In this document: positions 11,382 through 21,266 of the stretch, in pieces
Numbering within the stretch: the first letter of the stretch is position 1
Layout of the letters: every line of letters begins with the position of its first letter
Assembly: GCA_002803225.1 (NCBI GenBank)
Contig: NXFV01000865.1
Location: forward strand, 22,745-86,744
DNA length: 64,000 nt
Source of the DNA: Gamarada debralockiae
Taxonomy: Eukaryota; Ascomycota; Leotiomycetes; Helotiales; Hyphodiscaceae
Direction: 5' to 3'
Translations under genes and position numbers: made by a program
The notes under the pieces: model-generated
Told to the model about the DNA's origin: nothing
Databases searched by the model: none
What the model saw: only the letters and a program-made list of their open reading frames with translations

Positions 11382-14300
11382 ATGGATATGGCGACCGACC
11401 AGCAGGGAGCGCCCGCGATTTACAGCGGTGCGACGATGTCCAGTCAAGCACCGCCAGGATCCAATAGTGCGCCGTCGAGTCAAACACCTGGCCATCCTAG
11501 TTTCAGAAGGTTCGTGGAAGGTTCGCGCATATTTATAAGGAGTCCCTGACTGACGTTTTGGAAGGCAACGTGCATCAAGAGCTTGTGAGGTGAGTGAAGC
11601 CGTCCCTTACATTTGTATGGAAACCTTGCTGGATCTTAGCCGAGGCACCGAGGACGTGAATGTAAGAAACGGAAAGCTGATCACGTATCATTCCACAGAC
11701 ATGCCAGTGAGTTCACGATTCGCGGGGCAATTCCTCCAATGTCGTTTCCGTATAGAGTAATTTACTTACATTCCGGTTTTCCACAGCGCGAGAAAGGTAA
11801 TACTCCTCACTACGCCCGATTAATGGGGTTGCGATCCATGCTTGAAGCTTGATTGTTGACATGCCATAGGTTCGATGCGACGCCGCGAGTCTAGGAGTGG
11901 TAAGGCAGACCCCTCATTCTCATCTCAACTTATGCTGCAATATGGAAAGTTGACTCCGAGATACTTCAGCCTTGCACCAACTGCGTTGCTTTCTCCATAG
12001 AATGCAAGATCCCAACTCCCAAGCGAAAAAAGACCCAAAGTGGAAAACAGAAGGACTCTGATAGGTATGGGCATGGGGAACCCTTCACATGGCTCGCCTA
12101 CTGACCCGGACAGTGACCGAGGTGATGCAGTTGACGAACGATCCCCTCGAAATGACTCCCCTGGAGGTCCTCGAAGCACCAGCGTATTCAATTCTACGGA
12201 TGGCACACCTCCCACATCACTCACCGAAGCACAGTATCGACAGCGCGAGGGCGACGAAGGAACATATGCTCAATTCATGAAGCCGAAATTCACAAGAGCG
12301 CCTATTAAGGAGGCTGGTAGGGTGGCATACTTGGGCGAATCCTCGAATTTGACGTTACTCGTTCACGACAGACATGGCACGGCGGATGTTGTACACTATC
12401 CCTTACCAGAGAACGTTAGGGGGTCGCGAGCCAGGTTGACGGAATTGGACAACGTAGAGATCGATATTCTACACCAACGAGGCGCCTTCCTCCTCCCTCC
12501 GAGGGCTCTTTGCGATGAGCTGGTGGATTCATACTTCAGATGGGTTGCTCCGATTGTTCCAGTCATCAACCGAACCCGATTTATGAGACAATATCGAGAC
12601 TCGAAAAATCCTCCATCTCTTCTTTTGCTGCAGGCTATACTGCTAGCTGGTTCCAGAGTTTGCACGAATCCCCAGCTCATGGATGCCAATGGATCGACTA
12701 CTCCTGCAGCGTTGACGTTTTATAAGCGTGCTAAGGCTCTCTACGATGCAAATTATGAGGATGACCGGGTGACCATTGTTCAAGCTCTCGTGCTTATGGG
12801 ATGGTACTGGGAAGGACCAGAAGATGTTACGAAGAACGTATTCTACTGGAGTAGAGTTGCTACAATTGTCGCTCAAGGATCTGGAATGCACCGAAGTGTC
12901 GAAGGATCCCAACTCAGCCGAGCAGATAAGCGACTGTGGAAGCGAATATGGTGGACCCTTTTCACTCGTGATCGGTCAGTTGCTGTTGCTCTAGGCCGAC
13001 CAGTACACATCAACACGGATGATTCCGACGTTGAGATGGTTTCCGAGGATGACTTCATTGAGGTCGAAGAGGACGATGTGAACGAATTTCCGCAAGATCC
13101 GCTACACATCCAGTTCTTCCTACAATATGTCAAGTTGTGCGAGATCATGGGACTTGTTCTCTCACAACAGTATTCCGTGGCCTCAAAAGCTCGTCGCCAG
13201 AATGCCATTGACCTCACTCATAGTGATATGGCATTGGCAGACTGGCTCCAAAACTGTCCCAAGGAGGTTTACTGGGAAATGCCACGACATCATTTCTGGT
13301 CTGCTTTACTTCATTCGAACTACTACACCACGCTTTGCCTTCTCCACCGAGCGCATATGCCACCTGCCACGAACCAGAGGGGAGGTAATATGGAAGATAA
13401 TTCCTACCCTTCACGAAATATTGCTTTCCAAGCGGCCGCTATGATTACGTCGATTATCGAGAACCTTTCAGCACATGACGAATTACGCTATTGTCCGGCA
13501 TTCATTGTTTATAGTCTGTTCTCTGCGCTCATCATGCATGTATATCAGATGAGATCTTCTGTACCTTCCGTAGTCCAGGCGACTCAAGAGCGGATGAGAG
13601 TATGTATGAACGCGTTGAAAGATGTGTCTAGAGTTTGGCTGGTTGCCAAGATGGTATATACGCTGTTCGAGTCGATTTTGGGCAATAAGGTTTTGGAAGA
13701 ACGACTACAGAAAGCTGCGGGGAAGCGTCACAAAAAGATTGCACAGAGCCTTACTCAAGGTATCAATCAGGCTCAGGTCAAGAGAGAAGATCCAGGAAAG
13801 CGAAAATACGACGACATGGCGCTGGATTTCAGCGTGAACAATGGACCAGCACCTCAGGAGTCATACGAAAGATCGCGGCCACAAACACCAAGTCAGGCAC
13901 CAGTTGCACCAATGGCAGCGCCACCAATCTCGTCTCCCAACTCAAGACACCAAGATACTTTCATGGGTGGCACAAACTCACGACCTCATACGCGTCCTCC
14001 CACCCCTTTCAACCCATCCTTCTCCGTCCCAACTACGCCGCCCGATCTCTACCTCGTCACTCGGAATTCACCCAACCTCTCACAATCGATCTGGGAGAAC
14101 TTCCAACCCGATCAACTATTCCCCGAAGGATCAGCAAACATGCAACAAAACCAATTCTCGCCCTCCCAAACTCACCATAATTTGGATCCGAACCTGATGC
14201 CGCAAATGGCTATGCCGCCACAAATGCCAAATCATGGCCAACCATCGCAATCACCTCAACAAAGAATGCGTGGCATGGGTGGCAGTCCACCTGTACCAAA

Positions 14301-14591
14301 CATGATACAGCCGGGCCAGGTGGGCCCAGCCGGTTATCAAGTGCAGCCTGGCATGTGGCAGGGTAATTTCGATCAGCCGATGCATGATGGTGGTCAAGGT
14401 CAGAGTCCGAGCGATACTTGGAGTAATACGTCGGCGCAGGCTGTGCCTATGACTATGAATGTGGAAGATTGGTATGTCCCCCATCCACCCATCCCCATCC
14501 CCCTATACACCAACTTACAACCAGCAGGTTCCAATTCTTTGGAATAAACGGCGATCTTAGCGGTATGAATGGAGACGTGCCCCTCGCTTGA
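11382..14591 (+). CDS. CTF1: CTF1/FarA-like Zn2Cys6 transcription factor
   Basis: Eight exons, join(11382..11509,11565..11589,11699..11706,11787..11796,11870..11899,11970..12064,12114..14471,14528..14591), 905 aa. The family activates cutinase and fatty-acid catabolism genes. The zinc cluster is assembled across five short exons: ACETCHARKVRCDAASLGVP then CTNCVAFSIEC, giving C-X2-C-X6-C-X8-C-X2-C-X6-C. Two exons are only 8 bp (11699..11706) and 10 bp (11787..11796), yet every junction has GT-AG ends and keeps frame. A fungal transcription-factor middle homology domain follows (about 180-480; includes WTLFTRDRSVAVALGRP), then a Gln/Pro-rich tail. The last intron (14472..14527) replaces a spurious tail with EDWFQFFGINGDLSG. 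Start chosen as the ATG that reaches exon 2 in frame. Family assignment is firm; alpha versus beta paralog is not decided. Confidence 0.9.
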
Positions 14592-17323
14592 GCCTTCACT
14601 GGATTCTGGTTTGGACAAGGGATGTCGGGAATGGCAGGAGTTGTAATTTCATAGTACAAAAGCAAATTGGCTTAGCTGGTTTCCTGGCTATGGCTTGTGT
14701 ATAATAACTTACGGATATGGGATCGGATAGTATTTAATTCATTCATTTGAGCGATGAGGGGTTCTTCAAGTGACTTTTACTGCTCTTAATTATAACTTTT
14801 ATCGAGGGTGAAATGGGGGTTAATTTGGGTTCTGGTGTATTATCTTCTTTTTACCTCTTGTGCTGTAAGAACTGAAGAGAGAGTCACTGACTAGGTATCC
14901 TACTTTTCACATCGTCGATGGTTTTTGTTGGGGGGAGTCTCGCTGTGCAATTGATACAGCAAAGGCAACGACGAATAAACTGACCTAGTTCGATTGCATG
15001 TGCGATCCTCAAAGTCGACTTTATTACAAGACGGAAGTTCCATCCTTGAGTTTCGGGATGGGCTAGAAGTCGAACAATCCATCTTGCCACTGGTAGAGGA
15101 TTTCAGATGGGGCTTTCGGACATTGTCATCTCGACGTTTTAGTTGTTCTCTGTGGACGTCCATAACATTAATGATGCTTGCAATGCAGAAAGTAAACACC
15201 AACCTTGCAACGAGTCTCCTGACGAGGTTCAGGCACGAATTCGACTTTCCGTCCGACTCCATTTAGTAAAACAATCGACATGTCACCCGAGATCGAGAGC
15301 GCCTTCAAGCTTCGATCATGGAGTGGAAAGAACGAATTGACAGCGTCAAAGCAGTCGATAACAATAATTAAAGGGCCAAGGAGAATGTGGGAGAGCAAGG
15401 TTGGCCCCGAGGACCGTTCAGGAAAGGCAAAGTACCTTCCGTCCTACCTCAGCACCCTTACGCTGCCAACTGCCCGAGGACATCAACTCGTTGGAGATAG
15501 ATGATTCGGGTGTTTCAATTTATAGGAGGGTTCGATTAAGTATTTGGATTTGTAGTCTATTTATGACCATCGTTGGCTCTAATTTTAAGGAGTCGGACTT
15601 CCCAAAGCTAGGGAGGCTTCACGAGAAGAGATATTAGGCTGTAGTAAAAAGAGACAGAATCCAGAAGGGGAAAGTGTACTGGGGATAAAGTCCAAATGAT
15701 TCACACCGATGTCAGCACGGTAGCTCACAGACCCGACCCAACCTTGGCGGGAATTGTGGAGGTAAAGTGTTCCCAGTCATGACTGAAGCCCTTCGCACGC
15801 AACCCTCGGCGTCTTTCCCTGGTACAACGATTCAAAAGAGGAGTCACTCACAGGTGGTTGTATCACTCTTCTAGGTAGATGTCGGTCGACAGTCTAATCG
15901 CTGTCCGAGAGGTGTTCGAGAGTTTGCTGTCTTGACAGCGCCCCCAGAAATCCTCCCTAGATACAATTATTCAAACGCTCCCAACGACTCCACTTAGCCC
16001 GCTCGAAGAGTAGTATAGAGTTTCCACAAGCTCGACTAATTTTGAACAATTAAACTCGACGACAGGTGGCTGCTGCCAACAGGATTTGCGAGAGGGATGA
16101 AGTGGTTGGGACGGCCGTCAATACGTCTTTGATATACCCTGATACCACGACCACCATGACTATTACCATAACCCCCACGATTGTTACCTCTTCCATCCCC
16201 CTTGCTCTTCCGTTTTATCAAACCGAAACTTGACTCGTTGCTTCCAAGGAATTCGTGACACTATAGTCAGATAGTCCTTGCGGAAAATAGGATATGAAAT
16301 TTGGTTGTTGACAGATTGGTGCGGCTGCATGCTATTTTGATGTTGCTTCTTTAAGTTTTTATACTCATAGAAGATGTAGGTAACATATTTGCCAAGAACA
16401 GAGTGAAGGAAGATGCTGAGGAGGCTCTGGAAGCTCTTGTAAAGGAGCATGATGTGGAGCTCCGCCGTATTAAGCTAGTACATAGGTAAATAAACATGGC
16501 AAGCTGAGCTCTGGAGTCTATACCTTTGACGAAAAAGTCATAAACAATGTCTGCAGAGTAGAAAATACCTGCGGCCCGTGGCACAGAATCCCCAGCCCAT
16601 GGTCAAGGTTCAGGAATACAAGGCCAAACGCTACAAATACCTCCACCCCACCCAACCAACCAGGCATCTCAGCCTCCTCAGGGATATTCAGCCAATCTTG
16701 GTTTGAACCCTGGGTTCTCACTGGTTGAACAGAGTCCAGAGACAATCATGACAACGAGAAAACAAGCGACGACCATCGCACGTCAATTCTGGAAAAGACT
16801 GTGATCTCTGAGCTGGCCAGCATGCTTGCTTGTCTTCGAATGGCAGGTATGAATGGGGGCGTCTTCATTCAAGATCAGCTCTTGTCTTAAAATAGAGGAA
16901 CTAGTAGTTTGCCTGAACAATGTTCTAGATTGATCGCTCCGAAGTTTTGGCGGAGTGATGTCGCACAGTCCGTGGTTGCAGCTTGAAAGAGATTGTAGGA
17001 GTCCAAGGAAACATTGAGTGAGAAGAAGGGGGAGGCCCTCTCCACGAAAGGGGATTGGAGAGCTTAATTATGGGCACGGTGCAACAAGCTTCTCCCCCCT
17101 CTTGGCAAAGTGCAACTACTAATAGACAAGCAGCACGCTGAATCGGAATCTCATTTCAAATGCTAAACACGCACCTCCTATCCTACCGCCGCCGTGAATA
17201 TCATGTACCTGCATGCCCAGACAATACTGTCTGCCCAACAAATAAGGAAGTCTCCAACGCCATCCCCAATGCGCCATTCTCATCATCCATGCATCCATTG
17301 TAGCCGTAACGCTAAAATCCAAA
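14592..17323. other. Gene-poor stretch between CTF1-like and LysM genes
   Basis: About 2.7 kb. The CTF1-like 3' end lies at the left, with a T-rich, AT-rich run near 14690-14860. Short open frames on both strands (14900-15262, 15000-15640) show no recognisable protein. A Gly/Arg-rich minus-strand frame (16036-16221) and a Pro/Gln-rich plus-strand frame (16570-16804) are low complexity. Best treated as non-coding or decayed. Confidence 0.45.
16378..16804 (+). other. Possible remnant of an unknown gene (charged helix then Pro/Gln-rich segment)
   Basis: I do not recognise this. A plus-strand frame at 16378-16489 encodes a charged, probably helical stretch (AKNRVKEDAEEALEALVKEH) ending at TAA. 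A second frame at about 16565-16804 encodes a Pro/Gln-rich segment (PPHPTNQASQPPQGYSANLG) ending at TGA. They could be two exons of one gene or two coincidental frames. No start codon with a convincing upstream exon was found. Confidence 0.2.
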
Positions 17324-19216
17324 TTAATCGCTCTTCCCACCTTTCGCTCCCCCAGTGGCTCGCCCTCGAGCCAGTCCATCCAAGTCATCTCTTCCGCTTC
17401 CTCCAAAACTGGGAGCAGATGTCCTTAGACTTCCGGGATTCAGCTCAAAGCCTCTACCGTCATCACTGCCTGCTCCATCTAATAATTCGATCACATCCAT
17501 CGCTTCCACTCCACGACTGCCGCTTATTTTCGGTGTTCCCGGTCCTTTGATGACGAGTCTCCGCACCCAACCCTCAATGGCAGCTGCTGCGTTCTCTAAT
17601 CCCAGTCCACTATTACTCCCAGCAGTAGGTGTTACAGCTCCATTTCCACCCGCAAAGCCGCCTTCAGCGATACTTCCTAACTCTTCACCAAATCCAAAAT
17701 GTGCACTTTCGCCTCCCAGTATAGCCGTCGAAGGCAAAGAATCAATAGCCAGACCAGGTATATGTTTCTTAGCCCAACTATTCAACCCATCCTGAGCAGG
17801 ACCGGGCTTTCTGACGTTCTTCCCCATTGTCCCAACTCCACCCGGACCCCGCATCCATCCCAATTTATCCGCAGCTTCGCTGACGCTTTCGCGACGAGGA
17901 CGAGCGCTGGATGTCATAGGCGGCGGGAAATAGCTCCCGGGTATAGGTTGCGAGGGTCTTGGGCCGAGATTGGAAGTTCGTCTGGAGGTAGTACTCGAGG
18001 GACTGCTTGTGATATCGTTCGTTTGTGAGGATCGAGGGAATTCGGAAGAGGCGCGGGGTGTGGAGACAGTAGATATGGTTGCTTGGCTTTTCCTCCGTCG
18101 CGGAGGGAAGTATCCTAGTGTTTTCCGAGGCATTCGTGCAATTTCGACCGGTTTAGAAGAGGGTGAGGAATCGATCAACACCCAGCGGACATGCACCCAT
18201 GGGTGTTCATCTTCGGAATCGAGACGTTCTGCAGACGTCCCAATTCTTGAAGACGAGGCTCGCGGCCATGTGCTGCCGTTGGTGAAGGGAGGAGGGTCTT
18301 CTATGCCTGGCGTAGGCGCGAGGAGGTCCACACCTTGATTTGGAGAATCTGGAGATGGAGGCTCGCACGGTCGACCTTTGATCGTACATGCATCAACCGG
18401 AATAATAACCACTTTTCGAGTTTGTATTGAATCGTTTGGCCAGAATCGATTGGCTTTCCTGAAGACTGCTGGCTGACAATTATACCTCAGTATCACACCT
18501 GCAAGCGTATCTTGCGGTTGCACATGATGAACATACACCAGTGCGTCCCCTCCATCGTCCTGTTGTTCTTGAGGTTGTGTTTCTTCGAGTGACGTCCTCC
18601 GCTTGTAATTGCCATTGAGGTCTTTTTGGACATTGAGGTCTTCATCTCTGCCTTCCAATACTCCACGCATTTTCCTAGCCCTGACAGCTGCGTCTCTTTC
18701 CGCAAGTGTCCCCGTCCCAATTGCTGGGTTCTTCTTCTGCGGTAGTCCAGCAGGTCCCCAAGTCTCCGGTAACTTCGTCGATGTTCTTTTCGTAAGTTTC
18801 TTGCCCAAGATTCCGCCATCGGTACTGCCTCCACCCTCGTCTTCAACCTCCACACCAAGGACGGAACTCGCTAGCCCTTGTAATGCAGTCCAACTACTCG
18901 TCCACCCGCCCTCCCAAATTCCCCCAAAGCCCACAGGACTTGTCCCCCTCTGCCCTCCATTACCCTTCGCTAGCAATCCGCCAACCGGTTTCCCACTGTT
19001 CCCTGCTTGAAGGGTACTCCGCGACGGATGTTTCGAAGGTATAGGACTCACAGCCCTGCTCCCATTAGGTGTACTTGTGCCACTGGTGCTCACCAGCTCC
19101 TGCTCCGTACTTATCAATCGCCGGTTCCTTGGCCTCATCGACGAAGATGTAGCAGCTGCATCGCTATCAGGGAAGGCTCGCGGAGACGCCGTCCTTGTGA
19201 TTGCAGATGGGTTCAT
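17324..19216 (-). CDS. LysM-domain protein, predicted intracellular
   Basis: Single-exon gene of 630 aa with ATG at 19216. One LysM domain spans about residues 228-275 (VYVHHVQPQDTLAGVILRYN, then FRKANRFWP and VVIIPVD). No signal peptide or membrane segment is visible at the N-terminus, so this resembles the intracellular LYSMD-like fungal proteins rather than secreted chitin-binding LysM effectors. The rest is Ser/Pro/Gly-rich and predicted disordered; conserved-looking islands are IWEGGWTSSWTALQGLASSV (about 100-119) and LGWMRGPGGVGTMGKNVRKP (about 449-468). The C-terminus is Gly/Arg-rich (ARGRATGGAKGGK). No substrate can be assigned from the sequence. Downstream lies a 2.7-kb gene-poor stretch; upstream, on the other strand, lies a HET pseudogene. 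Confidence 0.82.
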   Translation of the reverse strand: MNPSAITRTASPRAFPDSDAAATSSSMRPRNRRLISTEQELVSTSGTSTPNGSRAVSPIPSKHPSRSTLQAGNSGKPVGGLLAKGNGGQRGTSPVGFGGIWEGGWTSSWTALQGLASSVLGVEVEDEGGGSTDGGILGKKLTKRTSTKLPETWGPAGLPQKKNPAIGTGTLAERDAAVRARKMRGVLEGRDEDLNVQKDLNGNYKRRTSLEETQPQEQQDDGGDALVYVHHVQPQDTLAGVILRYNCQPAVFRKANRFWPNDSIQTRKVVIIPVDACTIKGRPCEPPSPDSPNQGVDLLAPTPGIEDPPPFTNGSTWPRASSSRIGTSAERLDSEDEHPWVHVRWVLIDSSPSSKPVEIARMPRKTLGYFPPRRRKSQATISTVSTPRASSEFPRSSQTNDITSSPSSTTSRRTSNLGPRPSQPIPGSYFPPPMTSSARPRRESVSEAADKLGWMRGPGGVGTMGKNVRKPGPAQDGLNSWAKKHIPGLAIDSLPSTAILGGESAHFGFGEELGSIAEGGFAGGNGAVTPTAGSNSGLGLENAAAAIEGWVRRLVIKGPGTPKISGSRGVEAMDVIELLDGAGSDDGRGFELNPGSLRTSAPSFGGSGRDDLDGLARGRATGGAKGGKSD

Positions 19217-19560
19217 GACTAGGTTGTTTCGCGGGCCGTCCGCTCTCGAGACTTGCGATCATGAGAGCTTCGAGGCAATCAGATTATCGTCGCTGCATTT
19301 CGAGAGGTTATAAAGGCGATTGATTGATGATATAATCGTTATTGTCGCGTTGATTCGAGGGGTTCAAAGGCTAGGGTCGTTGGTTTGGACACGGGTCGTC
19401 ATCTACGGTCGACGCGGCCCTAGCGCCCGCCCTGGCTTTGTCGAGGCTGAACATCTCCGCACTGCAAACCCTTTACATTGTCCTCTTACTTGCGGGTTTT
19501 CTTTCCATAGCTTATCCATATCTTCTAGTGAAAGACGGATGAAGCAGAATTCTCCAGCCG
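19217..19560. other. Region between LysM gene and HET pseudogene
   Basis: Holds the LysM promoter (minus strand). An open frame on the plus strand runs into the HET remnant, but its sequence before 19561 has no HET similarity that I can see. Confidence 0.4.
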
Positions 19561-20056
19561 CAAAATCTGGGATGGGACATGTCATTCATTCAATGCATCT
19601 TCCTTATGCGACCTTTAGCCATTGTTGGGGTGGCCTTGAAATCAAGAAGCTTCAGAAAACCAACTTGGAAGACACGATGAAACAGATCATCATTTTCGAG
19701 CTCCCAAAGACATTCCAGGATGTAATAGTCGTGACCTGCAGACGGCTCCTTTGGATTGATTCTCTGTGAGTATGAGACTCATATACAGGAACTGCCTTAT
19801 TAATATTGCGGCCACTGCAGCAGCAGTTGGTAGCATAGGCTACTTTTTTAGAGGAATCTTGTTGTTGCCAGACCTTACCCCGTCAGAATGATGAAAGCAG
19901 GCCTTTATGAATTCTACGAAAGCACTGTTTGGTATGGTAATATAAACTATTGCCCACCACATCGAAGAGCTTGGGTTGTTCAAGAGCAGCTTTCTTGCTC
20001 TTCGAGTTCTTCATTTCAACAAGATACAGATATTTTGGGAGTGTAATCAGCAAGTG
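19561..20056 (+). pseudogene. HET-domain (heterokaryon incompatibility) gene remnant
   Basis: Conserved HET blocks occur in order but in different frames. YATFSHCWGG and LPKTFQDVIVVT...LLWIDSL (about 19610-19770) match the first two HET motifs. A jump that removes the usual CIIQD segment leads to YRNCLINIAATAAAVGSIGY (about 19780-19845). RAWVVQEQLS and then, after a frameshift, LRVLHFNKIQIFWECNQQ (about 19962-20054) match the third motif. No frame joins them, so the gene is broken by at least one internal deletion and two frameshifts. HET proteins trigger cell death on contact with a genetically different mycelium. Confidence 0.75.
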
Positions 20057-20169
20057 AGTTTTCTGCATCCATGTCACTTGTACTAGCACAAAACATACCT
20101 ACCCATCAATTGAAGACGCTTTAATGATACTATCTTGCATCCCAATTGTTATGATACATTCGCCCTAGA

Positions 20170-20568
20170 ATGGCTGATCCTAATACCTATCATAGCACGC
20201 ATGCGAGATGTTCCAAGAGACTATTCTTGAACGACCTCATCCTTCAACGGCTCCACACCTTCCGCAAACTCTCTGAATGGATTCCCGCCATCATAGCAAC
20301 ACAGTACATTCGGGAGCTTCTCGGTATATCACTCCCCTTCTGCGGCAGGAGTCTCGTAGACGATGGAGGAGTATACTACTGGGATGCCGACTTCTCGACA
20401 TTTGGCGATGAGACGGAGGATCAATTTGAGTGCGATGTCAAATCGCTCGGGTGCGTAAAGGAGAGAGGCAGGCTCGTAGTACGCCTTCACGTAGTCGATT
20501 ACCACGAGAACAGGCTTAGAATCGAACTTGAGCTTATTCTTACCGTAACATTATTTGCAGTTATCTAG
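20170..20568 (+). CDS. Hypothetical ORF, 132 aa (possibly the decayed C-terminus of the HET remnant)
   Basis: ATG to stop with no recognised domain. It has no signal peptide. The segment from about residue 80 (FECDVKSLGCVKERGRLVVR) is reminiscent of the C-terminal region of some HET proteins, and it sits 110 bp after the HET pseudogene on the same strand. It may therefore be part of that broken gene rather than an independent one. Evidence for expression is absent. Confidence 0.25.
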   Translation: MADPNTYHSTHARCSKRLFLNDLILQRLHTFRKLSEWIPAIIATQYIRELLGISLPFCGRSLVDDGGVYYWDADFSTFGDETEDQFECDVKSLGCVKERGRLVVRLHVVDYHENRLRIELELILTVTLFAVI

Positions 20569-21266
20569 ATCGGAGTCAATAATTGTAAGGTTCCCATCAC
20601 GTGAGTTTCTGACTTCTTACCTCCCAGGCTTTAAAACTTGGACATGATGGGTTTACGCTCTGTTTCAGCAATTTCGACTCCATATTATAGAACGAAATTC
20701 AGGTCTTAGCACTATATCCAAGTCTGCGGTTTGAGAAGTCGTCCGAATCGAGTCGCGACAGGTCTAAGTCGGCCAAGGAGCTGCTCCCCCACTCTTGCGG
20801 TTGATAAGGAGAGTATTCGGTTGTAGGATTCGACGCAGGCACTCTATATCCTGATTCAAAGCTAACGATCAAGTCGAAAGTGGAATATTGCATGGAAGTT
20901 TCGACGTGCCTAGTTAAATCGATTTCAGAATAGGAAAGCCGATGATAAGGGGGAGGTGGTGGAAGCGAGCAGCCGATTCACTTAAATATATAGAACGCCG
21001 ATCGGCCTTCCCTTTTTGACTACTCATCCCATGTTTGAGAATCGTCTTTTCATGCGCTCATATCCGGTGAGCTCTTGGGCGCCGTTGCGTTCAATCCTAC
21101 AAGATAAGCACCTGCCGGCCTTGCAAAAATGGCGGCCAAGACAGATTTTAAATCGAAGTAATGCCTACTGACAGGCAAGTCATGAGCAAGTATCCAGCCT
21201 CATTGTATCTAGTTTTTGTTTCCTGTACTGTTTTATTCTGCATGGGTAGTCTGCTTGATACCAAAG
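20569..21266. other. Intergenic, nothing recognised
   Basis: No coding, repeat or RNA signal seen. It is the presumed former promoter of the DUR3-like pseudogene. Confidence 0.45.

Noticed and set aside
12040..12113. Independent start of the zinc-cluster gene at 12040
   Set aside because: This would omit the Zn2Cys6 domain; 12065-12113 reads as a good intron (GTATGG, CTGAC branch, ACAG) and the upstream micro-exons rebuild the finger exactly.
16036..16221. Gly/Arg-rich minus-strand ORF resembling an RGG protein
   Set aside because: Short, low complexity, first codon and context poor, no exon partners; composition alone can generate it.
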